Positions 13,373 to 26,726 of a stretch of 64,000 bases of DNA are shown here, in pieces. The position numbers and the translations under genes were made by a program. The notes beneath the pieces are model-generated. The model made no database searches. It was not told the origin of the DNA and was given only the letters and a program-made list of their open reading frames with translations. This stretch comes from Enoplosus armatus (taxonomy: Eukaryota; Chordata; Actinopteri; Centrarchiformes; Enoplosidae): positions 7,185,891 to 7,249,890 of the forward strand of contig NC_092180.1 in assembly GCF_043641665.1 (NCBI RefSeq). The letters are read 5' to 3'. The first letter of the stretch is position 1, and every line of letters begins with the position of its first letter.

Positions 13373-14117
13373 TTCCATTGAATGTAAGGATAATAATTTT
13401 AAGAGATGAACAGGCAGGGATAGGATGAAATACATTGCAATCATCTGAGGGACAGGAAGGATGTTGAGAGTTAGGATCAGCTACACAATATTGCCACTAC
13501 TTTTACAATACAATAATAATTTTGAAAAGAAAAAGTCACTGTGATGGTTTCTACATTGATCAAAGGTCCACACAATTGTTTACTGAAACAAAAAAGAAGC
13601 AATGCGGCAACTTGTTTTTTTTTGAGGATCTCAAACAATTTCTGTCACATTGGAAATCTCTATGTGCCACCCGAGTGTTTTTATCACCTGAGGATCTGTA
13701 ATTTATCACATTTAACACCATCTGCAGACTGGATTCAGCCACAGGTTCCAACAGTAAATACTGAGATTGGAAAGTCTTCTTTCAGACATGCTGCTCCATC
13801 TTAAAGGAATAGTTTACAGATCCTGAAGCTGTGTTCTCTCTGAATGTAAAAAGAAAAGGTTGAAATCATTTAAATGGGTAGGCTTTAATATATTTTTCTA
13901 CATTAGTTGTTTATCTGAAAACTAGCATTTTAGCAAGCATGATATTAGACAATAGACATAATAATGTTTAACTTTTATTTTACTTTATTAATTTCACACT
14001 GTGATACAACGTTTATCTTATTTTATTCTGTTTTATTTTATAATGCACACAGGATGTCCTCAGCCTTTTCCACAAAGCACTAACAAAACAAACGCTTGGT
14101 TCCAGCCGGCAAATTTG

Positions 14118-14161
14118 ATTGGTCCGTAGATATCTCCGAGGTCTCGTCCTATCTCGCGATA
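14118..14161 (+). promoter_or_regulatory. glce: Probable glce core promoter elements
   Basis: An inverted CCAAT box (ATTGG, 14118-14122) lies just upstream of TCTCGCGATA (14152-14161), one base away from the vertebrate promoter motif TCTCGCGAGA. There is no TATA box nearby. CG dinucleotides cluster from about 14105 to 14360, unlike the AT-rich flanks. This fits a TATA-less, housekeeping-type promoter, with transcription probably starting about 14170-14210. The motifs are seen directly; the start site is inferred. Confidence 0.55.
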
Positions 14162-14179
14162 CTGAAAATCCTTCCCAGT

Positions 14180-14370
14180 GAGCAGCAGACCCTAGACTGT
14201 ATTCAGTCGCTGTTGTGGCTGAGAGGCAGCACAGTCAGTCTCTTTGCCTGAGCCGTGATTCGACCCTGAGGTAAAGCAAGAGTCTTTTAAACTAACCGAC
14301 CAACTGAAAACAACTTCTACTGGTGTCCTTGAACAAACTCCGGCTCCGTGCGACACCTTTAATCCTGCAG
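14180..14370 (+). other. glce: Candidate glce non-coding exon 1 (5'UTR)
   Basis: Two good donor sites follow the promoter-like elements: CTGAG|gtaaagc with the junction after 14270, and CCTGCAG|gtaaggc with the junction after 14370. Either could end exon 1, and both may be used. No conserved open frame is present, which fits the 5'UTR exons known for vertebrate GLCE. The next proposed exon is 23 kb downstream. The start at 14180 is an estimate, and transcript data are not available here. Confidence 0.45.
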
Positions 14371-15609
14371 GTAAGGCTGCTAACGTTTCGTCTTGTTGGC
14401 TCTCCTCTGTCCAGGCACTCATATGCAGTGCTAGCTGATATTTTCACAGTTCAGTTTCACATCAGCAAAGCAAAATTTAAATCCCACCTGTCTTCGTTTC
14501 CTCTCCTGTGACACCTTACGCTCGGGAAACACTTTACCGTTAAGTCTTTAATACAACCTTCAGCTTGTCGGCTTGTGTTAAGAGAACCAGAGGGGCAATG
14601 CAGGAACTTCAAAGCTCACTGTTGACTCTGTCTCTGGAATGCATACCCCTGTTAGCTTGTATGCTAACGATACATCTGCTTAGTATAAAGTAGCTGTCTG
14701 CTGGTTCACTAGCTAGCTGGCTAGGTCACAAAAATAATAGCGTTTTTTTTTTTTTACATTATTGTCCTGTCGGAGAGGTTGTGAAAAGGTGGTTACGGGA
14801 GGAAGCCATGACAGGCTTTTTGTGAATGGACCAGAAACTGACAAACTTAACTTGTGTCACCGGTTAGCTAACGTCCAGTAATCTTTGGTTTTCACGACAG
14901 TTTTTCTGTTGGTGTCCAGTAAAGACGTGTTTTCACCCGCAAGCCGTTGCAATAGAATATCTACTTCATTGCTAGTACTCCTGGTACTCCTCGGTGTCTT
15001 ACGGACAGTGTCTCTTTCTAATGTGCAGTAACTTCTCCATCCTTTAAAGATTTCCCCCCCATCCGAGATATGTCCACTAACAAGCGCCACACATTTCTGC
15101 AGCTGTCCTGTTATTACAGACTGAAGGTAAAAGACCACTTATGTGCAATTGTGCCCCTGGGAATCCAGCAATGAGAGATGCAATAAAACTAACTTGGCTT
15201 TTTAGTGGTCAGTACTATCTTTGAACTGTCTATCCACACTAGTCCTTTACAGTCTATTCCCTATATGTTTTCAACACAGCTGTTAACAGTGTACATTGTT
15301 AAGGATCTGCTGTAGTTGACTTTAGGCTATTTTCAGGATGCTGACATTTAGTTATGTGCCCATAGCCCCCTTACTGTCCACCACAGAAGATAATATTCAT
15401 GTTTGTGCCCATGATACTTGATATACATGGTTAAATAAGCATGTACTTAGTTTAAATTTACTACATGTACATACATAGTAAAATAAAATGTACATATATA
15501 CCAAAATACAAGTAGAAAAATATAGAAATAAAAAGATGTGCAATGTACAAATGAGGGGGCAATGCATTAATTAATCAGTTACAATGTTTGAATGAATGAG
15601 AGGCAAAAT

Positions 15610-15665
15610 TGTAAAGCGCTTTATGCGATAAGGTAGAAAATGCTATATAAATGCTGTCCATTTAT
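15610..15665 (+). repeat. LINE/SINE-type 3' tail
   Basis: 'gtaaagcgctttatgcg' followed by 'gctatataaatgctgtccat' is the usual ending of a teleost LINE-tail family ('gcgctatataaatgcaatcc'). The body of the element is absent. Confidence 0.55.
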
Positions 15666-18504
15666 CATTTACCGTGTAGTATCAATGGATAATGAACAAC
15701 ATAGAAACTGGGATTGAAAATAGTTTTAATAGGAATAGAAACCGTGAATTGAGTTTGAGATATATGTTAATAATCCATTGTCATTGTCCAGTGTCAGTGT
15801 GCAGCAGTGTGAGAGGCATTGTGCATATTAAAAGCCAGTGGGAGGAAGGATCTCTTGTAGCGTTAAGTAATACACCTTGGGTGTGTCAGTCTACTGGCTG
15901 AAAGTGCTCCTGTGTTCATCCAGAAAGGCATAAAGGGGATTAGAGGAAAACACAGCTGGGTAATAAACAGTTTGGCTTAGATGTTTCACAAAAACTACAT
16001 CATTAGTCTTTTGAACAGAAGAATTTATTTTAACATGTTTCACTACTTAACATTCTCTAGATAGATACAGGAGGTTTGATTTAACGCCTGACCAATACTG
16101 GATTTTTGATATCGTAATTTGGGAGTAAAAGCTGAAACACAGGTAAAACATTTTCGATACTGATCCCTTTGTTGTTTATTTTATAATTGTGACCAAGATA
16201 TGTACTGAGCGGGACATCTGACAATTGTAAAATCAGCTTGTCACTGTTTCTAAATTAGCTCAAACCTTCTTTGGCAGTTCTGTACTGAAATGTACACAGG
16301 CCACGTTTCTCATATACTATGTTTATTCCCATAAAAGCCTTTTGTGATAAAGTGCTACAGTAGCTGAAAACATTTGGAGGAAATAAACATAGTGTATGAG
16401 AGGCCAGTTGTGTGACATGATTTTAATTTTTTTAAATGGACCTGCGGTGCTTATGTCTCTGCTGGTCTGCACCAATCTGAATTCCTCACAAGAGATAGTG
16501 TTAAAAAGTGTCCTTGGCTCCTCGTGTGTCCTCAACACAGCAAATAATGTCATGTCTATGCTAACAAATAGCCAGTTAAATGAAAGGAGTGAGTAGAACA
16601 GCTACAGGTTTATGGTTGGTTTAGGGAGGTCAGGTTTCAAATTGTTAAAATGAATTGTTATACATTAGCTATTTCTGAAAACTGCCGTGATTTGGATTTC
16701 ATATGTCAAACTACACCACAGACTATACCAAGTAGTTTTTCATTACAGTGGCTGAATACCTTAAATGCTTCACATTTTCTCAACAGACAGCTGAAACATG
16801 TTTAAAAGTTTCATAAATTCCATTACGCCAATCACATGTCTACTTCTTCCCTGCCTCAGTATGTGTATATGCACAATAATAATAATTTGATTATAATCAG
16901 TTGAGTTAAGGTAATACTCGGACTATGGGAATTGTCATGTGTATGCCATAGTCTGATTACATATCTGAGCTGCGTTGCACTCATAATAAGTGTAAGCACA
17001 ACACAATTAACCCACCTGGATTTTTGCTTAGTCACTGAGTTTGTTTTAGCATGCAAGTGTCTGGCAGTGGGCTAGACTAACAGTTGCCAAATTTAGACCA
17101 CATCAATCACTTCGTTTAGTCTGGTTCATGCTCTTGACAACTACTTTTTGTGCAATTAAAACCCTTTGAATCTCCCTGTTTGTGTGTGGACTCTTCTACC
17201 CAGACAAAAGTCTTGTTGTTACACTGATTTACTCTTGTCAGATATAGTGAATCTCAAAGTGTGTGTGGGCTCAGCAGTAATCAGAGTAGTATCAATGCTC
17301 AGGCAAAATGAAAAAGAAGCAAAAACTTAAGAAGCAAAGCTAATAAAGCAGATGGCTGCTGAGAAAATCAAAAGCAGATGTCTTTACAACAGTGGACAGT
17401 GGACATCACACTTGAGAATATGAACATGGCATGGCAACGCACTTACGATTTAGATGCGGTTGAAACTCCAGAAAGTACAAGTAAGTTTTAGTAAGCTTTA
17501 GTTAAAAGTTAAACTGAAATATGGGGAGCCATTATCCAGAAACATTATTTCTCCAGTTGTAATCTACGACATTATGGCAGCCGTTCTGTCAACTTTGGCA
17601 ACCAGCATTGATCCCTGGCAGGCAGCCTGGCTACCATTTTCTAAAACTTGCTGTCGGGCACTGTCTGGTTCATTTGGTGCTCTGAATTTACACATGAACC
17701 AGAAAGGCAGTGGAGTGAAGCAGATGCAAAGCAGTTTTTTGCCTAGTGGAAAGTAAGGTGGAAGACACTCACAGTTTAGAGGTGGAAGTGAAGAGCGGTA
17801 GTTTTCATGGTATGACTAAGAAATTAATTTTCATGTATTTAAGTTTAATATTGCTCTTCATATTTTGTGGTGCTATCAATATGTTTTCTGCTAGCTGCCA
17901 TACATCCATCTACATAAACGCAATGATCAAATAAATTCAAGTCATTGATGAATTGTGTCACTGTGAACCGTGTAAACGATCTAACCGAGCAGTTTCTTTT
18001 GGGATTAAGTTATTTTATTCAGATCTCTCATGGTAGTCAAGTTACAGTGTGTGATAATAATAATGAGTGGTTTTGCATAAACATCTATACCTTGATAGGT
18101 CTCTCACTCTCTCTCTCTTGTGCTGTCTTTGTCTCCTACACACACAGAATCTTCTCACTTATTTAATCTTCACACTTGGAGCTACACATATATAATGCAA
18201 CACACATTCTGAAAATAAATGAAACACTTGTTCGTTTATGTAAAATACTCACATTAGTATCTTTGTGTGTGTATTCATGTTGATGATTAAATGATAAAGA
18301 TACCATTCATGTGACATATTCAGTGTGTGTGGTCATATGATGCCTTCTTTTACTGTTTTACATCACTAGACTTTTTGTACTGTCAATGTTATGAGGTACA
18401 TCTAATAAGAATGTGATGCTAGTTTTAAGCAGTAAATGTGTAAAAGTAAGTTTTCTTTTAATTTAACCATTTATTACTTTTTCCTGGTTTGCATCTTTTT
18501 AAAG

Positions 18505-18570
18505 CTGATCCATGAGTACTCGGTAGTCATTACTACATTATTACATTAGTATTCAGTACTCATGGGTCAG
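18505..18570. repeat. Fold-back repeat (16-bp arms)
   Basis: Arms 18505-18520 (CTGATCCATGAGTACT) and 18555-18570 (AGTACTCATGGGTCAG) are complementary at 15 of 16 positions around a 34-nt spacer that has partial further symmetry. Probably the core of a small palindromic MITE family of fish. Confidence 0.7.
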
Positions 18571-20538
18571 ATCACACCCACATACAAACATACTGGGATA
18601 CTAATATACTCCAATCTGTGACTTTAAACAAATGCAGGCCAGGGTCGTAAAGTAGGGGGGCCTTCCCTGCTTCCTACCCCTTACTTACATCGCCCTTGCT
18701 AGGACCACACATTCGTTTTCGGCCTTCATTTTGATCTCAACTACACAACCTGTAAAGTTTTGTGACTGCATCTTGCACAGTTGTGATGCTATCACATTGA
18801 CAAAATCTGTCCACAGACATATAAACACCACACACAGACTCACGTAGACACACTGTGGAACAAGGTTTTGATCCATAGAGCGAGTCTTTGTACTATTTTT
18901 GAGTGGTGGCAGATTGCAATAACACTGGCAGAAGTTGGCAGCTTGCTAATTAGGCAGGCAGCTAATCAGAGAGTTGATAGAAATGCCTAGAGAAGACAGA
19001 AGACCGTATATCACTCTGTAAAATGTTATGTAGGTGAACACTGTGGAATAGATAATACATTATAATACTTGATTAGGAAGAGAAGAATGAATGAAACTTA
19101 AAATACCAACAACCAATTTAGACCCTAACAAAGACCTTTGAAATCCATAAATCTCAGCACCTGGCAAAGTAATCCTTTAGTCAGTGATATTGATCAACAG
19201 CTCTATCCACCCCTCTTAGATGTATTATGGCAATTTCCTGCTGTGGTGCAAAGTGCACCTTTTTCAAAAGTTACACCTCCGGCAGAAAACATTGTGCAGC
19301 AAGGTGTTGTTTTTATCCACTTTCACACTACAGTTCTATTCCATATACGGTATTTCCCTGCCTGTCTTAATACATTTTTATGTTTGTGTATTAAGACGTG
19401 CTGTTTTTTTCAATTTAGTCTTACATTATTATTTAGTCTCCTGCATAAAGAGTTGATAACTGTGCCTTTTGATATTTTGGCTTCATCATTCCGTAACACT
19501 TGTATATGGACTTTCTTTCACATACATACTGTCAATTATGCGTACCCTCATATGGACATAGACGCAGTCACACAGCCCTTTAGATGCAGCTGTAATCTCT
19601 GAGCATGTTGCTGTTTTGTTTATAGTTGCTAGTCTACTTGTGCAACAAATCCTAATGATCCTACCACAGTTGTAGTCTTGAACCCATATTCACCCCATTC
19701 AGTTTGTCACCTCCACTAAATATTAATCATAGGACCTTATCCAGTGCTATCTGCTGAATTTGGCAGAGTGCAGCTTTGCGGTTTTATTTCTCAGTGCATT
19801 GATGTATTGTTGATGCATGTCCTTCCAAAGCCATTTCGGTCTCTTCTCTGACGAGTGCCCTTATTCAGCACATTTCACCGCACTGCATGAAACAGTCAAG
19901 TGTCCTTGTGGCGGAATTTCTCTCCTTGTTTCAAATTTCTTGGTCCTTTTAAAACACTAAGGAGCACAGGACAGAAAGCTGTCGAATGGTAACAGTATTT
20001 TAAATTGAACTCATTTTTACCCCTTTTCTGTGGCACAAAGTAGAAACCAGATGTGCAACTTGTAGCATGTCCAGTCCTTTCCTGTGTACACAATGTAGTA
20101 ATTACTGGCATTAAACCTGAGACCGCTGCTCGTGGTCTTTGATCCTGCTCTCTGAATTATGCAGTGGCCTATGAAAGAATATTGTTCCCTATTATTACAC
20201 TGTTGTGCCAAAGGTTTTTGCCAAGTCTAAACATGTCTGTCTCAACAAGAATCAGCAGCAGAAAGATCTAATTACATATTTTAATGTGTGCTTGACAACC
20301 TTTAGCTTGAATTTCCAAAGAATCAGTCACCGTGTGGCACTTAGTTTAAGACCTGTGACTTCTGAGCAACTGTAGATTTCAGGGTTTCATCACGGCTTCA
20401 GTATGAATCCTGCCAGCTGATGGTATCAATGTAGTAATTCCTATCATAGTTTGTGCTTGGCTTTAGCAGCTACCACTGTGATAAGATGCCAGCTGATATA
20501 TGTACTTTCATCCTCCTTATTATGTAATATTCTGTATA

Positions 20539-21262
20539 CAGTGAACCCTCGTTTTTCGCGGGGGTTACGTTCCAAAAAGAACCCGTGATAGGCTAAATCC
20601 GTGAAGTAGAAACCTTTATTTTTTTTACAATTATTATACAATTAAATACTCTATTATACAATTAAATACTCTATTATACATTGAAACCAAAGAACAAACC
20701 CTTTTTACAGGCCCAAGCATTTGTTTAACAAATAAAAGTACTGTATAAACGTTTTTTTTACAAATAACTACTGTACTGTCAAATAATAATTTTAATCATC
20801 AATGTGAACTGAAGGCTTCAAATTGCGGAGATCAGCACCGCCCCACCGCGACCCGAGTAATTGGATTCGAACGGGAGAAAATGAAAAATGATTATGAAAA
20901 AAAATACAAAGTACAGTCGGACAAATAGTGACTCACGTGTATTTCACTGCTCTTCTGACTGAGCCGCTGCATCCTGCCTTTTGGGCCCGACCGCAGGTGC
21001 CTTTGTCGATGCAGAACGTTTTGTCGACATTATGGGTTTTAGAGAAACTTGAAATTGCAAGAGAATTTGCACGTACGTAACGTAAATTTGGCAAGCTGTT
21101 TTACGTACGTGTACATATTAAACCGCAACGTTATTGACGCACAGGTAGAGAAGAAGCGGAGAGACTGTTTAGCCAATCAGAATGCAGAACACAATGCACG
21201 ATGCAAATCCGTGAAGTAGCGAGACCGTGAAAAGTGAACCGCGTTATAGCGAGGGTTCACTG
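20539..21262. mobile_element. Non-autonomous pogo/Tigger-like (Tc1/mariner superfamily) element, 724 bp
   Basis: Terminal inverted repeats begin CAGTGAACCCTCG at both ends and continue in diverged form to CGCGG. The element is flanked by TA on each side (20537-20538 and 21263-21264), the expected target duplication. A 15-bp subterminal motif (aaatccgtgaagtag) occurs near both ends in direct orientation. There is no transposase frame, so it would need an enzyme supplied in trans. The matching ends suggest a fairly recent insertion. The family is named by TIR and TA target, from memory. Confidence 0.85.
20634..20680. repeat. 20-bp tandem repeat inside the pogo-like element
   Basis: Unit ttatacaattaaatactcta is present 2.3 times without mismatch, so the duplication is recent compared with the age of the element family. 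Confidence 0.85.
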
Positions 21263-23264
21263 TATTTCAATTTGTGCTATGGGCCTTTAAAAAAAGTGTA
21301 GTCATTTTCTGTCTAATATTATCAACAAATTATACATTTTGATGAAACAGATTTTTTTTCTCATCTGAACACAACGCAAGTGTAACATTTATTTTTGTCT
21401 GTGTTTACGAGACCTATTTTTTTTTGGAGTGTTTACCATCTTAATTAAGCTTTAAATGAAAGGTCTGCATGAGGCTGAGTCTTTTCTCACACTCTTGAGG
21501 CTTTCCCATCTGTTTTCTACCAGCAGTCCAAAAAGAGATAATGCTGACTGATTATCAGCAGATGACTATTTAAATATCTTACATTATCCTTCTTTTTATT
21601 GTTCTGGTGGTGTCCTCAGCATTTGGGCTGGGGTTGGGGTTGGGCAAAAATACCATACCATGAGACAATGAAGATTTTTCAACCAGTACAGATTTTACTA
21701 TAACCTTATCCCATGTTTTTATTACGCCATTGTGGGCAATGTTGCAAATCAGTGAGCGGGACTGCTTTATTGCAATTTTGGGTATAGGGGATGTTTGCAT
21801 CAGTGTGATGAGGTACCTTGATTTGTCAGGTACTTCATTCACAGGATAAGCCAAAAATAAACATTCCCATCTGGTTATTTTATCGTTTCCTCACTTGAAT
21901 TTCCAGAATATGCCCTATAGACTATATATCCTGATATACAGCATATTGTTCACACCTTGTGGCATAAGAGGGATAATCAAATGTGGGTTGTTTGTGACTA
22001 AGCTGGTAGATGCTACTGATTCTACTGTTGATGCTCTTTTTCTTGCTGAAGTTGACCATAAAAACCTCTTTTAAATTAGCCATTTTTTTTCTGTTCCTCC
22101 AACCCCACCATCTAACATGGAAGCAGTCAAACCTGCTGCCTAGTGTATGTTGGTCCTTTGAGACCCTTTATTGCCATGAATCACTTGTGTTCTTAAATAG
22201 CCTGCTGAGTGGATGTTGGAAATAAAAAGGGGCTAGTTTTATATCCACTTTACACCAAGGACCTGTGTTTAGATGTCTTTTTCACAGCTGGGGGGCGACC
22301 CATCTGGACCTTTTTAGTCCCCCTGATGACATGTGCAGGAAGTTTTTTAGTAGCCAGTCAGATGGGGAAAATTGTCATCTATAGGATGTTTGACAGATTC
22401 AAGTGATTAAAAAGCTAAAATATGACACTTGTCAAAGCATGAATGAAAGAAAAGAGTATGAAAGATTTTATTGTATCTTACATATATAGAACATACATTA
22501 CATATAAAGAATTGAATCTTAGAGAGTAGCTCAATATGTGTCATATGCAAGTTGTTAAACTCTTTTAGAGTCCACACTGTCCTTGTCTGTACTATCCACA
22601 CCCTATAGGAAGAAGTGCCCGATGTTCTCTCTCTTATTGGGCACTACACCTACACAACTTGAACCTGCCGAGTGTCAACTTCCCCTTTCTCTTTACATTG
22701 GTGCTTCCATTGAAAATAAAGTGCTATATTAAATGTAATGCACCACACATAGCCTCACCAAAGACCCTACAAAGCAAATCTGTGAAATGTGTTGAGCACA
22801 AGGCAACTGAAGTGAAAAAGCAAAGAAGAATGCTGTATTTGTTGGTTAAGTTTCTTTCCATCACAACAGCAAGAGCTGTTGTGGACCTAAGTTGCTGACC
22901 TCAAGCTGTTCCACCATTTTCCTTCAGCTTGCTTAAATGTCATTGATGTGTCTCCTGCAGGTTGCCAGTAGTCTTTTTGTATTCACGCCACTGCTGTAGC
23001 CGCTTGAGCTTGCTCATGCTGAGTTTTTCTTTGTCTCTAATGCAGTCAAAAGCCAGTTTGTCCCTTTGCGTAATAATAGGCTTAAAGACAAAGAGTTGCT
23101 CTGTTTTGGCTGCATGCATGACACTTCCTAAAGCCTCCTGAAGCACAAAATCCCAGGTCACTGGAACTGTTACAGTGCCTCTTCTGATAACTAGTTATGT
23201 AATATTGGTGTTGATGAACAGGCAAGTGGAGGATAATTTGTCAGGTGATGTTTCAATTGTATTA

Positions 23265-23577
23265 TGCCAGGATCAGACTACACGATATTTTCACTTTATG
23301 AGATGATCGCAGAGTCAGGACTACACGATGGACCTCGACCAATCATAGCTTCCTTTTTTTTTTTGCTTCGCCGTGTTGTAGAATTTGTCTAACTAGGCGA
23401 GAGAAGACAAAATATTTGGACATGCTAGTCATTTTTGCTACCCCATTTGTCTTCCATTATGACACACTACATGTGATAAAATGAGCCATTTAAAAAGGGC
23501 GCCCAATGTTGATTTTTGTTTCTGACTCCCCACATCAGGCAGTTATCAGGCTGATATTGGATAGTCTGGTCCTGGCA
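23265..23577. mobile_element. PIF/Harbinger-like MITE, 313 bp
   Basis: Both ends begin TGCCAGGA, then T or C, then CAGACTA, with weaker similarity up to about 24 bp. The direct flanks are TTA at 23262-23264 and 23578-23580, the 3-bp TWA target duplication typical of PIF/Harbinger. The inside is non-coding. Confidence 0.8.
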
Positions 23578-26187
23578 TTAGATTGCAGGTGTCCATGATA
23601 TAGTGTATATACCCTGTAAAAGTGTGTTAAAGGGTTTGAGGATTTTGGTCTACGGCATTGTCAACCCCTCCCAGAATGTTTTTTAGGACACAAGTGCTCT
23701 ACTGTTACAACCATTGTATTTGGCACATTTACTTTTTTGGCTTATTATGCTGTTTGTTATGATTGTCAACGTGGTTGGCAATCAGTAGACCTTCATTTAG
23801 TTAGTTCTACTTTACATTTCTGAAGACTCAAAAGTTCACAACCCCACAAACATGTCATAATGGCTGCTTGTGTTAACAATTAGTCTACATGTTTCTTGTC
23901 TTTCTAGCCTACATTCTTTTGTTAATTCTTGGCAGTGGGCTGAGGGGAGGTTGGATGAGTCCAGGCTCTCTGTGGGACACTGCTGTTGTAAACCCTTGCC
24001 CTGTGACCCTCACAGTACAGCCAACCATAGCCTGCTTCAAAGGCAACACGCAGACAGCTTATGTCTGCATACTTTGGAGCCATAACCCTACCCCAGGCAC
24101 CTCTATACCCCTCCTCTATGCTAAATACCAACAAAAGAACAAAAGAAAGTGACCCCAGTTGCCCTCAGGCACGCAGACAACAGATATGGGCCTGTGCTCC
24201 TGTCTCATTATGAACCGTACTTTTTGGCTTTCAGTGAACAAGTCTTTCAGAAAAAATGTGTCTGACGCTGATTTTGTATTGTGGGTGTAGCCAGGATTAA
24301 GAGCTTGTAGGTCCAAACAGGCTTTCCAAGGAATTGTAACACTCTATGGGGAGCGGGATGCTCTGGTTGGCTGGCTCATGATCATGTGTGGAGTGCTTGT
24401 GCCTTTGCCGTCTGTCCTATCTGTCACAGTGTCGGTACCCAAACCCTCTGCCCTGCCCCTTGATACACGTGGGTTAACCACGCATTGAAGCCAATAATAT
24501 AGTGCTGTCCTTCTCAGCCACAATTGTCTCTTGCGACAGTCTGACTTGCAAGTGTCTATTCAATGGATGTGAATAGAGATGCCACTGTGTTGTCTCTCGG
24601 CTTGTGTTCTGTAGAACCAAAGTTAATAACGCCCCTTGTGTTATACTGACAGACTGAATGCTTCTCACTTCATTTTTTACTCACTACACACTTCCTGTGT
24701 CATTCATTTCTTCAAACAATTGTAGTCCATAGTGGAATTGAGGTTAAAAAAAACTTAACTTGGCACCAGCTTCACAAACAGCATGTTTGTCTACCCTGTC
24801 CTTGGTTGTTGGTGTCTGTGCCAATGGACTGTGTTTATATTGACTTTTCATTGTTGTTTTTTCTGCTGCTTTGTATTCATTATGCATTTAAAGTAAGATT
24901 CCTGTTTTTTCCTACCTGGGTCATATTCTCAGGCAGCTTCAGTTTTACATATATTACCTCAATCGCTCATCTCTTGGTCTGACCGAAAGTAAATATAGAA
25001 AGTAGCCCCCTGGATTAGCTAGGGATCTACTTCAGGCAATATACCGGTTAGCCGGCGCAGTCGTGCAAGTTAGCATGAGCCATACTCAGAATGGTCACAA
25101 TTATGAGAATAAGACCCAGTTTTTAAAATACTGGGTACTGGGGAAAAAGAGACTAAACTAAACTACCTGAGTAAAGTGAGTTGGCACTGTAACATTTTAC
25201 TTACACTATTAAAATATAATTAAAAGTACTCTATGGTGTCAACTCAGATTAGACCTGCATCGCTGTTTCGGTCTGAATAGGGCATTAAAAATAGGAACAG
25301 AAGTACAGTAAAGTGTAAAAGTCCCCAAAATGACTGACTCCTGCATTATGTAGGAGCTACAAAATTACTGAACACTTTTGAGCAAGTTGACCGTGATGTC
25401 AGTACAGCTTAGCTGAGGGTGGTCACAGTCATGCTTTGACCCTGCTCCCATGCAAAACCTAAAAAAGTGTGTGCTGCACTGAACTGCGATTTCTTTCTCT
25501 TTTGGTTCTTTGTCAAAGCAGGAAAGTAGTTGGCCAGAAGAACAATTTAGGCCTAAAAATTATATTTTATATATGAAGGAGTTATTTTCCATCCAGTTTG
25601 CTAATTGAAAGGCTCAGCGCATGAAACTTAAGTAGTGAAATATCTCTGGGCTGCCATTTTACAGTCACTCTCATAAGAGCCATCCACTCTTACTACCCAA
25701 TGTGGATAAAGGATGTCTTAGTTAATTGTTTTAATAGCCATCTTTACAACTCAACACCCTCCAATATTGCAAAACTGGGAGACTCTGAAGCTCTCTCATC
25801 TTCCCTGAACAAAATTAGCCTTCCACGACCCTCCTCTGCTGTGTCTCTGTGACATTCACACTTGATTAGGCTTGCAAATGAAGTTTTCCTTCTTTTTAAG
25901 GTGGGAGGCGTGACCTTGGCCCCAGAGACCTGTTAAGTCTTTATTGGATTGGCTGGACATATTAAGCTAGGAGGATGTCCCAGCAGTGTTTTTGCTGCTG
26001 CCAATGCACCTGCTTCATCAGCACTTGTTTCAGCTTTTCATGGCCCTTCTGTAGCCTCATGCCTGGACACTTGGTAGCATCCAATACTTGAGATAAAGAT
26101 AAACTACTTGGGGTCAAAATAGCACCCATTTGTCAGTTGATTTACAGTAAAGCTACCCAATCTTTCAGCTACTTCAATTTATATAGC

Positions 26188-26282
26188 TTACTGGAACAAC
26201 TAAATGAAACAGAGCCATCATTAAAGTTATTAATTACACCTGTGCTTGCACTGGTATGACAAGTCAAAATGCCCTCGGTGCC
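26188..26282 (+). repeat. Dispersed repeat family X, copy 2
   Basis: Same family as 2133-2213. The block 'acacctgtgctt' followed by 'tgacaagtcaaaatg' also occurs reverse-complemented 400 bp downstream, so copies 2 and 3 form an inverted pair that may be one element with long inverted ends or two insertions. Confidence 0.6.
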
Positions 26283-26660
26283 CTTATGTAAGGCTTAAAC
26301 TACCATTAACAAATTGTTCTCACGATATTACAACATTTTGCGAGAACTGTAAGTTGTCAAAGTGTACATTGCCAATTGGACTCAGTTCTTGATATTGTAT
26401 AAAAAAAGGTCCAATTATGTCCTAAAATAAAGTCTATAGTCATTTGAATGTAAGAATGATGTAAGAAGGTTTTGCTTTGTGTTTTATTGTTTCCTTTCAC
26501 CTGCCCAGGGACTACAGATGGAAATTAGCTAGTAGCTAAATCTGGTACAAAGCATCTTGTTTTGAGATTAATGTAGTTTGTGCATGGTCCCTGACATAAA
26601 TACATTTAATAAACTAAACTTGATGAACTTAAACTAAGAAACAAGTTAACTCAGTTTTTT

Positions 26661-26726
26661 TCACAGCAGACATTTTGACTTGTCACAGTAGTAAAAGCAC
26701 AGGTGGAGCTAATAACATTAATGATT
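26661..26726 (-). repeat. Dispersed repeat family X, copy 3 (inverted)
   Basis: Read on the minus strand, this matches 26211-26280 across atcattaatgttatta, cacctgtgctt and gtgacaagtcaaaatg. The intervening 380 bp show no coding potential. Confidence 0.6.

Larger units (their letters stand above)
1..14100. other. Region upstream of glce, no supported gene
   Basis: Apart from the repeats listed individually, I see no conserved coding exon, tRNA or rRNA gene here. Open frames are short (up to 120 codons), lack family motifs, and are scattered over both strands. 461-2130, 2280-3635, 3761-5394, 5976-6870, 8470-10850 and 10880-12540 hold AT-rich unique-looking DNA. A GC-richer patch at 10970-11180 and an acceptor-like site at 13163 were considered as exons of another gene but could not be supported. 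Confidence 0.6.

Noticed and set aside
19138..19602. 154-codon + frame in intron 1
   Set aside because: Low-complexity hydrophobic translation of AT-rich DNA; no start context, motif or splice support.
23889..24152. 87-codon frame with a hydrophobic N terminus in a GC-richer patch
   Set aside because: Overlapping frames on both strands are equally open, and no recognised domain or splice sites fit; chance frame.
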